Origin: an uncultured Acidimicrobiales bacterium
GTDB lineage: Bacteria > Actinomycetota > Acidimicrobiia > Acidimicrobiales > Aldehydirespiratoraceae
Direction of reading: 5' to 3'
Length of the DNA: 64,000 bases
Assembly (NCBI GenBank): GCA_951812975.1
Contig: CATOTC010000001.1
Coordinates: 310,001-374,000, forward strand
Shown here: piece by piece, positions 53,153-62,740 of the stretch
Numbering within the stretch: the stretch's first letter is position 1
How the letters are laid out: every line of letters starts with the position of its first letter
Made by a program: the position numbers and the translations under genes
The notes under the pieces: generated by a model
What the model saw: only the letters and a program-made list of their open reading frames with translations
What the model was told of the DNA's origin: nothing
Databases searched by the model: none

Positions 53153-53886
53153 CCGGCGGCAACACCTCCGAAATCCCGTTTCTTGAACGGTTGGGTCGAC
53201 ACCTCCACGACGCGGCGACTGAGCGCGCCGCCGTGCCCCAGCGTCAGCGGCACCGTTCACCGGTCCTCGCAATGTCGTTGGCTGGAGTGCTGGCGGTGGT
53301 AGCTGCCACCCTTGTGATTCTGTGGCCCCGGGCCGAGCCAGCCCGGGCCTTCACCATCACCCAAACCAACGGAACGATCCGGGTCGAAGTGTCCAACCTC
53401 GTCACAAACCCCGACGCAGCAGCGGCACAACTCCAAGACGCCGGACTAAACGCAAGGCTGCGAGCTGTTCCGGTTCCAGACGGACTGGTAGGTCACGTAG
53501 TCTCACTCGAGGTCCACGGCGACTTTGAGGTGGAGACGACTCGCGACACCAGGGGCGTCACGGCCTTCGAAGTCGAGGGGGCCGGCTTCTTCGTCGTGAA
53601 CTACGGACGCCCCGCTGCGGATGAAGAAACGTACATTGCCACCCAGTCCAGCCTTCACTGCGCGGCGTGGCGAGGTCGACGCGTCGGAGACATCCGCTCA
53701 GAGATTGAGAACTCCCTCGAAACGATCCGCTGGCAAATGTTCAACACATCGGACTACCAGCTCACAGAAGTACAACAACCCGACACGAACGCCTTCATTC
53801 AAGACGTGGTCCCACTCAGCACCCAAGAATCGATCATCATCGTATCCGACCAAGAAAACAGCCTCCCAACCAACGGGGCATGCTAG
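53149..53886 (+). CDS. Single-pass membrane protein coupled to the sigma factor (putative anti-sigma)
   Basis: The 245-residue protein has a short cytoplasmic N-terminus (FLERLGRHLHDAATERAAV), a membrane helix (about 43-62; VLAMSLAGVLAVVAATLVIL) and a 180-residue outer domain with three Cys and beta-rich sequence. The layout is that of a membrane regulator of an ECF sigma factor, but there is no zinc HxxxCxxC anti-sigma motif and the inner part is only about 40 residues. It may instead sense the secreted protein. A strong hairpin follows 38 bp after the stop. Confidence 0.75.
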   Translation: MTGGNTSEIPFLERLGRHLHDAATERAAVPQRQRHRSPVLAMSLAGVLAVVAATLVILWPRAEPARAFTITQTNGTIRVEVSNLVTNPDAAAAQLQDAGLNARLRAVPVPDGLVGHVVSLEVHGDFEVETTRDTRGVTAFEVEGAGFFVVNYGRPAADEETYIATQSSLHCAAWRGRRVGDIRSEIENSLETIRWQMFNTSDYQLTEVQQPDTNAFIQDVVPLSTQESIIIVSDQENSLPTNGAC

Positions 53887-53924
53887 GCCAAACCCCCGTC
53901 CCCAATGTGCCCCACAGCACAGCC

Positions 53925-53953
53925 AGAGAGGACCCGCACCCCGGGTCCTCTCT
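53925..53953 (+). terminator. Intrinsic hairpin after the sigma operon
   Basis: AGAGAGGACCCG, a five-base loop, then CGGGTCCTCTCT: a perfect 12-bp stem. There is no T-run behind it, so it may act as a bidirectional or factor-assisted terminator. It closes the sigma-controlled locus. Confidence 0.7.
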
Positions 53954-54145
53954 GCGCATTTGAGGGACCTTTAGTGGTGTATCGGAAATTGCGTCAGGCA
54001 GATGGGACCGTTCCGCAGGGCTGAAAGCAATAAGCCGCCTAGGTGTAGTGGACTTAGCCTGGATCCACCGGTGCGGTGAGGTTGTGGGGGTTGGCGCGTC
54101 CACCAGAAAGGCCTCCTGACGTGGGAGAATGAACCTCACCGGGTT

Positions 54146-55389
<1,244 letters not shown>

Positions 55390-55439
55390 AGCCCCATCCT
55401 CTCAAGGGTCAGAGCCTGCGCAATACCCGGTGAGGTTCA

Positions 55440-56353
55440 TGATGGTCCGTCGGGTTGAGGCGGGGATGCCCCAGGCTCATGTGGCGGCTAAGATGGGTCT
55501 TTGTTGGGGCACGGTCGCGAAGTGGTGGCATCGTTATGTTGGGGAGGGTGAGGCGGGGCTCGTGGACCGGTCCTCGAAGCCGCACCGGTCGCTGAGGCGC
55601 ACCCCGGCCAGAGTTGAGGAGCGGGTCTGTCGGCTGCGGACTAGCACCCGGCGCGGGCCGGTGTATCTGGGGGCTCGTACGGGGGTGCCGGCGTCGACGG
55701 TGTGGCGGATCCTGTGTCGTAACGGGTTGAACCGGCTGGGCTGGATCGACCGGCCCACCGGTCAGGTGATACGCCGTTATGAACGCTCAGCTCCTGGTGA
55801 GCTGGTGCACCTCGACATCAACAAAGTCGGCAAGATCCCCCCAGGCGGCGGCTGGCGTGTCCACGGACGCGGCTCCCCACAAGCCAAACGCTCCAAAAGT
55901 AAACCAGTCGGCTACACGCATCTGCACGTCGCGATCGACGACCACTCCCGCGTCGGTGATGTCGAAGCCCACGACAACGAGACCGCGGCCACCCTCATCG
56001 AGTTCTGGCAACGAGCCCAAGGGTGGTTCTGGGCCAACAACACCGCCGTCGACGAAGTCCTCACCGACAACGGTCCGAACTTCTGCTCCAACGCCTTCGC
56101 CGAGGTGCTCGCCCAACGAGCCATCAAGCATCGCCGGACCCGACCATACCGGCCCCAAACCAACGGCAAAGCCGAACGCTTCAACCGCACCCTCACCGAC
56201 GAGTTCTTATACAACTACAAGTTCAGATCAGAAACCGACCGACGCATCCGCCTCAAACGCTGGATCCACGACTACAACTGTCACCGACACCACACCGCCA
56301 TCGGCGGCCCACCCGCATCACGCGCCAACAACCTCACGCGAACCGACACCTAG
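55440..56353 (+). pseudogene. IS481-family transposase lacking its N-terminus
   Basis: About 304 residues remain, starting MVRRVEAGMPQAHVAAKMGL. The helix-turn-helix (TVAKWWHRYVGEGEAGLVDR) and the DDE core are present: HLDINKVGKIPPGGGW, HVAIDDHSRVGDVEAHDNET, VLTDNGPNFCSNAFAEVLAQ, RPYRPQTNGKAERFNRTLTD. The first 10-20 residues of the family were separated by the IS3 insertion. An ATG at the junction could still start translation, so partial activity is possible. Confidence 0.8.
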
Positions 56354-57014
56354 CTACGGCCCCGATCGCTCGGTCCAATCGAATCGCAAGCACCTCGTCG
56401 CGCTCTGCCATGGTCTCGAGCGCCCGCTCGAACAGACTCCGGGTTGTGCCTGCGATACTGGCTTGCAGGGTACGAACGCCGTCCTCCTCGCTCATCTGCA
56501 TGTCCTTAACTTGGCCACCGGCTTCAGAGACGAGCCCGAACAGCGGCGCTAAGGTCCCGAACCCTGCTCGGTAAGTAAGTTCGAAGTGGTGCCGTCGGCG
56601 CCATAACAGCATTGGGGTCAGCCGTCCAAACGCCGCAACAACGACGAGAGTCAAGACTCCCGATGTCACAGCTACGCCGTAGAGTCCAAACGCCGCAACC
56701 ATCCCCAACGCAGCCGCGACCCACAACGTGGCGGCAGTCGTGATCCCCGTTACCGAGCCACCCGACCGGACAATGGCACCAGCTCCGATGAAGCCGATGC
56801 CGCTTACTACCTGGGCTGCGACTCTCGTAGCATCTCGATCCGTCAGCGCGTAGGCGCCAGCGATGGCGAAGACCGCCGAGCCCAGCGCGACAAGCGCGTG
56901 CGTACGGACCCCCGCAATCTTGTTTCGCGACTCGCGCTCCAGCCCAACCAGTGTTCCGAGACCCACCGCGAGCGTGATGCGGGCGGCCAACTCCCATACT
57001 GTCGGATCATCCAT
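56334..57014 (-). CDS. MgtC/SapB-family membrane protein
   Basis: The 226-residue protein has five predicted helices with the MgtC signature (LGTLVGLERESRNKIAGVRT, ALVALGSAVFAIAGAYALTD, GIGFIGAGAIVRSGGSVTGI, TTAATLWVAAALGMVAAFG) and a cytoplasmic C-terminal domain of about 90 residues. The family supports growth under low Mg2+ and influences virulence and ATP levels in other bacteria. The last residues (RCRFA) are encoded by the IS481 right end, so the natural C-terminus was changed slightly. Orphan gene. Confidence 0.88.
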   Translation of the reverse strand: MDDPTVWELAARITLAVGLGTLVGLERESRNKIAGVRTHALVALGSAVFAIAGAYALTDRDATRVAAQVVSGIGFIGAGAIVRSGGSVTGITTAATLWVAAALGMVAAFGLYGVAVTSGVLTLVVVAAFGRLTPMLLWRRRHHFELTYRAGFGTLAPLFGLVSEAGGQVKDMQMSEEDGVRTLQASIAGTTRSLFERALETMAERDEVLAIRLDRAIGAVARCRFA

Positions 57015-57080
57015 CCTCTTGCCCCCTGTACTCGCGCAGCCGCGGCAACCCCTCTGCGTAGATTTATGGCGTCGTCCGAA

Positions 57081-57154
57081 CCTGGATCCACCGGCGCGGT
57101 GAGTGTTGGGGGTATGGCGGGTCCACTAGAAAGGCCTCCTGACATGGGAGAATG
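57081..57154 (+). repeat. Solo left end of the IS481-family element
   Basis: CCTGGATCCACCGGCGCGGT...AAAGGCCTCCTGAC and GGGAGAATG match 54058-54131 with a few differences and in the same orientation. Similarity stops at the ATG. Together the two copies bracket IS3, IS481 and mgtC. Confidence 0.8.
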
Positions 57155-57238
57155 CCATTGATAACGACAGGTATTCGAACGCCTCGCGACCAGAGGAACA
57201 TTCAGGATTGACGCGCAACCAGGCCGTTCGAGTCGGCA

Positions 57239-58030
57239 TCATTGAGAAGGGTCAGCTTGGTCCCGAGACACGGTCTGCAACCCGACAGTTGGATCAGACG
57301 CAACCTGTGATGACGCACCATGACCATTCCGCGACAGACGAAAAGCGCCCATGTCGTCGAAGAATCGGAGCTCCGGTTTGCAGAGCACGAATGTATCAAC
57401 GTCGCCAACAATCCTCTCCGCCTTAGATATCGCTTCGGAGATCTTGCGCTGCTCGGTGGCACCTGGATGCACGATGTCGTACGCCAGCGTGATGTGAAAC
57501 TCGTAGCTGGAGTGTCCAGCGAAGCGCACCCCGGTCACCTCCGAGAGCCTCTCGCGATACGAATCCAAACCGGCCTCGGTTGTCCGGTCAGCGGGGTCTA
57601 GAGCAAGCAGGATTCCATCGTATGTGCGTAGGCACCGAGGCCTCATCCGGATCTCGCCCGGACTCACCGTGCTAGCTACGGCTTCAGTGAAGAACCGGTC
57701 GACCTCCTCGAGCGGCGCATTGAGACTCACGAACCTGGTCCACTCCTCTTCGATCCGTCTTTCGTCAAGGATCAGGGGGAGGATTGTCATGTGCCAACTC
57801 GATGCAGGAAGGAACGCGCAATGATGCCCAGTCGCGGCCTCAAGAATGTCGGCTGCCTCTTCAAGAGCCAGGGCTATGCCGCTGTCCCGTTCGACCATGC
57901 ACACGACGGTGTTCCCCGGGTAGCGCCGTAAGCTCCCGTCGGGCCATAACCGTGTCCCTACATGGGGTCCCAGTTGCGAATCCGATTCTTCTCCGTCACG
58001 AGCGCTTGATTCTGCGGCGCTCACTTCCAT
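57239..58030 (-). CDS. 2H-phosphoesterase-like protein (DUF1868-type)
   Basis: The 263-residue protein has the paired histidine motifs of the 2H phosphoesterase/RNA ligase-like fold: SSWHMTILPL (about residue 80) and SYEFHITLAYDI (about residue 182), about 100 residues apart. The segment RLWPDGSLRRYPGNTVVCMV before them is typical of the DUF1868 branch. Members open cyclic phosphates or 2',5' bonds in RNA or nucleotides; the substrate here is unknown. It lies alone between the IS481 remnant and an ABC operon. Confidence 0.72.
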   Translation of the reverse strand: MEVSAAESSARDGEESDSQLGPHVGTRLWPDGSLRRYPGNTVVCMVERDSGIALALEEAADILEAATGHHCAFLPASSWHMTILPLILDERRIEEEWTRFVSLNAPLEEVDRFFTEAVASTVSPGEIRMRPRCLRTYDGILLALDPADRTTEAGLDSYRERLSEVTGVRFAGHSSYEFHITLAYDIVHPGATEQRKISEAISKAERIVGDVDTFVLCKPELRFFDDMGAFRLSRNGHGASSQVASDPTVGLQTVSRDQADPSQ

Positions 58031-58178
58031 AGGCTCTTGCTCCCAGCTGCGATTCGACCTCGGCGCCCGTGCGGCCGGTCAACCAGCCCACATCCGGGGC
58101 CACGCCGGCAATCATTCGCCGTGTCACATTGGTCGGTAACATGGACATGCGCCTAGCCACCATTGGTGGCGGCGACTG

Positions 58179-58269
58179 ACACGGGCCAAATGAGTGCTAG
58201 CTCTGGCCCGTGTGGTGAGTCGGGCTGACGTGGCAGTGAGAGGCAGGCCTCAAGCCGCCACGTCAGCCC
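58179..58269 (-). terminator. Two tandem hairpins downstream of the ABC operon
   Basis: First reached from the operon: GGGCTGACGTGGC at 58222-58234 pairs with GCCACGTCAGCCC at 58257-58269 (13 bp). Second: ACACGGGCCA at 58179-58188 pairs with TGGCCCGTGT at 58204-58213 (10 bp). The first starts 19 bp after the binding-protein stop. Neither has a long T-run. Confidence 0.65.
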
Positions 58270-58287
58270 TCCCGGAGGGGCCCGGTT

Positions 58288-59532
58288 CTAGTTGACGACC
58301 AGCTCTACGAACTGCTCGGTGAAGTAGTCGTAGTACGGGTCGCTCGGCCACAGAGTCTGCAGCTCACGCTCGGCTGCGGACACGAGTGAGTTTGAGTCGT
58401 CCGCATCTGGGTGACTTGGCGACGAGCCAAACACGCTATTGAAAGTGGTTTGGGTCTCAGCGCTGGTCAACCAGTGGACAAACAGCTGAGCCGCTGCTGG
58501 GTTTGGCGCGTTCTGTGGAATGACCACGAAGTTCCGGCTACCGACAGAGCCCCACGCTGGCACGTAGAACTTGAGGTCAGCGCTAACCGATCCCTGCTGA
58601 ATCTGGCTGAAGAGCAGGTCCTCGTAGCTAGTCACGATTGTGAACTCACCGTCGTTGAGACGAGTCAAGTTGTCGGCGTTCGTTCCGGTGATGACGAAGT
58701 TGTCCGAGTTGTCGTTGAACCAGTCCCACGCCACGTCCCATCCTTCGACCGCGACCGGATCGACCTCGGGGCCAAAGTAGGCGTCGCTGTCTCCAGCGAG
58801 TGACCGAATCACAGCGAAGACAAACGACGGCCCAGCCCCGCCGCCCTCTGGCTCGTTGAACCCGAATCGCTTCGGGTTCGCCTGCATCCAGGCTTCCATC
58901 TCCTCGATTGTGTTCGGGAGCTCATCTTCCGAGATCAGGTCAGGGTTGTAGGCGAATCCGGTCTGATTGCCCCAGAACGCAGCAGCGGTGCCTTCCGAGT
59001 CCATACTGCCGAACGCGGTGACGAGCACGTCAAGGTCCGGCGAGAGCAACGGGGTGAACAGTGCATCGATATCGCTTTTCTCGATGAACGGTGCCCATGT
59101 CGACATGACGTCGATATCACCGCTATCACGACCCGACTCCGCGAGGAACTTGTCGTGGATCGAATCGAATGTGCCGTCTGGCACCGTGACGTCGATCCCG
59201 TACTCCGCTTCGAACGCCTCGACGAGAGGTCGAAACTCCGGTTGCAGGAACCACTGGAACCAGCTCACTTCACCCTCTTCTTGAGCCTGCGCGACGAGTT
59301 CGTCCCATGTGAGATCTGCCAGTGCAACCGGTCCTTCAGTCGCTGGCGGATCCTCCTCGGCGGACGCATCGTCATCGGTATCTTCGACAGCGGGATCGTC
59401 GCCCTCCACCGGCGCATCTTCGGTGTCAGATACGACCGGGCTGTCATCGTCATCGCCGCAAGCCGCGGCTACTAGTGCAAAGACGAGCGCCAATGCGACA
59501 AATAGACGCCATCTTGATAATTTTGTTGTCAT
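58288..59532 (-). CDS. ABC substrate-binding lipoprotein (PotD/YnjB-like)
   Basis: With the last of three possible ATG starts (59532) the product has 414 residues: a lipoprotein signal (RLFVALALVFALVAAACGDD), a long acidic linker and a family 1/6 solute-binding fold (LTWDELVAQAQEEGEVSWFQ, DIDVMSTWAPFIEKSDI). Similarity in shape is greatest to PotD and YnjB types. Starts at 59556 and 59580 are in frame and each has its own ribosome-binding site (see 59528). It is the last gene of the ABC operon. The ligand is unknown. Confidence 0.9.
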   Translation of the reverse strand: MTTKLSRWRLFVALALVFALVAAACGDDDDSPVVSDTEDAPVEGDDPAVEDTDDDASAEEDPPATEGPVALADLTWDELVAQAQEEGEVSWFQWFLQPEFRPLVEAFEAEYGIDVTVPDGTFDSIHDKFLAESGRDSGDIDVMSTWAPFIEKSDIDALFTPLLSPDLDVLVTAFGSMDSEGTAAAFWGNQTGFAYNPDLISEDELPNTIEEMEAWMQANPKRFGFNEPEGGGAGPSFVFAVIRSLAGDSDAYFGPEVDPVAVEGWDVAWDWFNDNSDNFVITGTNADNLTRLNDGEFTIVTSYEDLLFSQIQQGSVSADLKFYVPAWGSVGSRNFVVIPQNAPNPAAAQLFVHWLTSAETQTTFNSVFGSSPSHPDADDSNSLVSAAERELQTLWPSDPYYDYFTEQFVELVVN

Positions 59533-59590
59533 TTCTATCTCCTTCAATTTTGTCATTTCTATCTCCATAAATTTTGTCATTTCTATCTCC
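59528..59590 (-). repeat. Triplicated ribosome-binding/start segment
   Basis: GGAGATAGAAATGAC on the minus strand occurs three times, at 59528-59542, 59552-59566 and 59576-59590, a 24-bp period. Each copy has GGAG, six bases and ATG, and all three ATG codons are in the binding-protein frame. They add EIEMTK-like octapeptides ahead of the signal peptide. Confidence 0.85.
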
Positions 59591-59744
59591 TCCATCTTTC
59601 TTGTTGCCTCAGCACGGTCACTCTTGTGGGAATGCGGGCCTAGGCGGCCAATTTGGCCTCCGTCCCCTCTCTTTAAACAGCATCGCTTCCATCTCATGTT
59701 GTGGTCACATGCATTCTCTCCTCCCGCTATTGCTAGTTCTATGT

Positions 59745-60569
59745 TCAACCTTTAGTGCCCGCACCCACCTGTACCGATCGGAGCAAACGTTCTAGAAATA
59801 GCAAGACAACCACGTTCGGTAGAACGAGGATCAAGGACACCACCGCAGCATTCGGTCTCACGAAGTTCTGACCCAAGTAGCTGTAGAGGATCGTTGGAAT
59901 CGTGGTGAAGTCCGGAGCACCCAGCACGAACGCGAGTGCGAACTCCTCGATACTCAACACGGCGATGATGACGAATGCCGCCGCGTAACCCGGCATCATG
60001 ATCGGCAAGTAGATAGTTCGGTATCGTCTAAACACGCCAGCATTCATATCGCGAGCCGCGTCGATCAAGTCCTGCGGAATATTGCTGAACGAGACGGTGA
60101 GTACTCGGATCGCATATGGCATGAATAGAACTGTGTGTCCAATGAGAATACTAAGGAAACGATCGAAAATGTTGAGACGTAAAAGTACTGCCGAAAAGAA
60201 GATCGCTATGACGAAACTCGGGAGTACAATCGGCAGCAGCGACAAGACTTGTGCCACCGATTTTCCTGGGAAGTCCAGTCGTCCGAATGCGTACGCGGTA
60301 GGCGTGGCTAGGGCCAGGCATACGAGACCCGTGACCGGAGCCAAGTAGTAGCTGTTCACAATCGCGGCAGGGAGAGTGGTCGTCTCCCATAACTTCGTCC
60401 ATCGCCCGAAGGACAATTTCTTTGGAAAGAGGTCCGGATAGCTCCACGGCTCGCTTGGGTCAACAAGTGACCACAGAATCGCCAATGCGAGAGGCAATAA
60501 GATCCAAACGATACTGACCACGCACAACATAGTCACCAGGAAGCGGTTCAGGGCCCGAGACGTCCTCAC
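59745..60569 (-). CDS. ABC permease (PotC-like)
   Basis: The 274-residue protein has six helices (first IVWILLPLALAILWSLVDP region). The EAA-type coupling motif is LIDAARDMNAGVFRRYRTIY. It overlaps the PotB-like gene by four bases and is followed by a 212-bp gap to the binding-protein gene. With the other permease it forms the channel of a spermidine/iron/thiamine-type importer; specificity cannot be assigned. Confidence 0.9.
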   Translation of the reverse strand: MRTSRALNRFLVTMLCVVSIVWILLPLALAILWSLVDPSEPWSYPDLFPKKLSFGRWTKLWETTTLPAAIVNSYYLAPVTGLVCLALATPTAYAFGRLDFPGKSVAQVLSLLPIVLPSFVIAIFFSAVLLRLNIFDRFLSILIGHTVLFMPYAIRVLTVSFSNIPQDLIDAARDMNAGVFRRYRTIYLPIMMPGYAAAFVIIAVLSIEEFALAFVLGAPDFTTIPTILYSYLGQNFVRPNAAVVSLILVLPNVVVLLFLERLLRSVQVGAGTKG

Positions 60570-61438
60570 CTCGAGTACCTCCCCCTATTCACTGCCAACC
60601 TCGTTGCGCCTGCGAGGGCCAACGACCCAAACAGAGCAAGCGCCATCAGCATGAGACCCACTACGGCGGCGAAATTCCTGTCGTCGGCAAGGTTCTTGGT
60701 CGAGAACATGAACTGGGCCAACGAGTCGGTTCCGCGCGGTCCTGCGACGGTCTGGAACGAAAAGTCACCGGCGGCACCTATGAAGATGATGATCATCGCG
60801 GCCTGTAGCGTTTGCAGCGTCATCGGTAGTGTGATGTGCACGAATCGGCTGCCTGGGCCGGCCCCTCCGTCGCGCGCTGCGTCGTAGATGTCATTTCCTA
60901 CGCCCCGCACGGCACCGACGAGTAACAACAGGGCCAGTGGTATTTGCTTCCATGCCTGCAGTATCAGGACTCCGATCCCCCTGTCGTCGTTTTGCATTCG
61001 AATCGGAGAGTCGATTATGTTGAGACGTTCTAGAACCTGGTTGATGAAGCCGTTAAATGAAATGAAGTTGACGTACAAGAACGCCGCGACCAGTCCAGGG
61101 ACTAGGTATGGAATCTTCAAGACCGCGCCCGCGAACGTTGATCCAGGGAACGGATCCCGGAGCCAGAGCGCCAGTGGGTACGCCAACGCAACCGAGATCA
61201 CGGCGCTGAGCGTTGCTATCCGCAGTGAGTAGAAGAACGCTTCCCGAAAGCGGTCGTTTCCTGCTAGTTGTCGCCAGGAGTCGAGGTTCCAAGCGTCTTC
61301 GCCGGCGAATGTGTACTGACCGAAGGACTGGGCAAAGGCGAAGTAGAGCACAACGCCGACGAAACCGAGGATGACTCCAAGTCCAGGCAAGAGCAACACG
61401 TAAGCCGTGGCGGTCTTGCGCAATCGCCTTGTGTTCAC
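60566..61438 (-). CDS. ABC permease (PotB-like)
   Basis: The 290-residue protein has six helices (first TAYVLLLPGLGVILGFVGVV). The coupling motif is IYDAARDGGAGPGSRFVHIT, followed by LPMTLQTLQAAMIIIFIGAA. It overlaps both neighbours by four bases, which shows one coupled transcript from the ATPase gene. Confidence 0.9.
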   Translation of the reverse strand: MNTRRLRKTATAYVLLLPGLGVILGFVGVVLYFAFAQSFGQYTFAGEDAWNLDSWRQLAGNDRFREAFFYSLRIATLSAVISVALAYPLALWLRDPFPGSTFAGAVLKIPYLVPGLVAAFLYVNFISFNGFINQVLERLNIIDSPIRMQNDDRGIGVLILQAWKQIPLALLLLVGAVRGVGNDIYDAARDGGAGPGSRFVHITLPMTLQTLQAAMIIIFIGAAGDFSFQTVAGPRGTDSLAQFMFSTKNLADDRNFAAVVGLMLMALALFGSLALAGATRLAVNRGRYSR

Positions 61439-62520
61439 TCCTCGGGCTCCAAGATTCTCAACCGCTCCGGAGGTATCCTCGTACGGAGCACCGAACCCAC
61501 GTCGACTGCTGTGTGTCGCATCAACTGCGCCCGGATCGGCTCGTTCGTGAGGCCCGGCACTATCCCTACGACATCAATAAGGTTCCCCAGAAAGACGCTC
61601 TCGGTCACTTTGAGATCGAACACGTTGTCACCGACGTAGTCGGCGTCGACGAACTCAGTGTCTTCAGGACGCCACGACAGCTCTACCTCACCCGGAGGCT
61701 CCTCATCACCGTTCGAAGAGACAAGGAGTTCCCCCAATCCAGTGTCGACTCGATACCCATTCCCATCTCGACTTGAAACCGTCCCCTGGATGACGTTCGC
61801 AACGCCGAGAAACCCCGCCACGAAGCGATTACGCGGCCGATCATAGATGTCCTCGGGGGGTCCACTTTGAATGACTCTTCCGCCATTCATCACATAGACC
61901 GTGTCAGACATTGCGAGAGCCTCGGCCTGATCGTGTGTCACATAGAGTGCGGTGAAGCCGTGCTCCCGCTGCAGCCGTCGAAGCTCAAATCGAACTTGCT
62001 CCCGGAGCTTTGCATCCAAGTTCGATAAAGGCTCATCAAAGAGAATGACGCCAGCGCGCGTCGCCAGCGCCCGCGCCAAGGCAACGCGTTGTTGTTGACC
62101 GCCCGACAGCGCCTCAGGGCGCTTCCGTCTCTGCGACTCAAGCGAGACATACCCGACTACCTCTTCCACGCGATCGCGACGGTCAGCTTTCGCCAGCTTC
62201 TTGCGCCGAAGCCCGAAATCAATGTTGTCGTCGACCGTCATGTGTGGGAAGAGCGCGTAGGACTGAAACACCATTGCCGTATCGCGTTTCTCGGGCGGGA
62301 CTGGCGTCACATCCAATGAGCCAAGCCAGATCCGTCCTTGCGTGGGCTCGAGGAACCCACCTACGAGCCTCAGTAGGGTGGTCTTCCCGCAACCGGATGG
62401 TCCTAGCAACGTCACGAACTCGCCGGGAGCCGCTTCCACGCTGACGTCATCGAGAGCCTGAAAACCGTTGTCGAACACCATCGACACGCCGTCGGCCCTG
62501 AGGGCCAGCTCCTCGCTCAT
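61435..62520 (-). CDS. ABC importer ATPase (PotA-like)
   Basis: The 361-residue ATPase has Walker A LLGPSGCGKTTLLRLVGGFL, signature EALSGGQQQRVALARALATR, Walker B VILFDEPLSNLDAKLREQ, the conserved switch LYVTHDQAEALAMSDTVYVM, and a C-terminal TOBE domain (about 280-355). Family members drive polyamine, iron or sugar-phosphate import. It is the first gene of the operon and is divergent from the ROK regulator gene. Confidence 0.94.
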   Translation of the reverse strand: MSEELALRADGVSMVFDNGFQALDDVSVEAAPGEFVTLLGPSGCGKTTLLRLVGGFLEPTQGRIWLGSLDVTPVPPEKRDTAMVFQSYALFPHMTVDDNIDFGLRRKKLAKADRRDRVEEVVGYVSLESQRRKRPEALSGGQQQRVALARALATRAGVILFDEPLSNLDAKLREQVRFELRRLQREHGFTALYVTHDQAEALAMSDTVYVMNGGRVIQSGPPEDIYDRPRNRFVAGFLGVANVIQGTVSSRDGNGYRVDTGLGELLVSSNGDEEPPGEVELSWRPEDTEFVDADYVGDNVFDLKVTESVFLGNLIDVVGIVPGLTNEPIRAQLMRHTAVDVGSVLRTRIPPERLRILEPEE

Positions 62521-62555
62521 GAGACCCCCTCCCAGGTAGCGTCGCTGCGATATTC

Positions 62556-62582
62556 ATGCACTCTGTATGATACTATGTGCAT
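62556..62582. promoter_or_regulatory. Putative operator in the ABC/ROK divergent region
   Basis: ATGCAC, 15 bases, GTGCAT: a spaced palindrome, with AT-rich flanks, 36 bp upstream of the ATPase start. Between the arms lie TATGATAC-like sequences that could serve as a minus-ten. It is a good position for control by the divergently encoded ROK repressor. The regulator gene itself has TATTAT/TATACT just ahead of its ATG. Confidence 0.45.
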
Positions 62583-62740
62583 ATTACTCGAGCCTTCCCA
62601 GTTGTCAACCTGTCGACCTCTCCTGCGTTCGGTCTCGAGGGTCGCGGGGCAACAGCACCCGATTGAGGACTGCGTTGGGCGCCACGACCCGGCAGCAGAC
62701 GGTACGCGGAGAATCGTGCTTGTCGTATTATACTTGCGGG

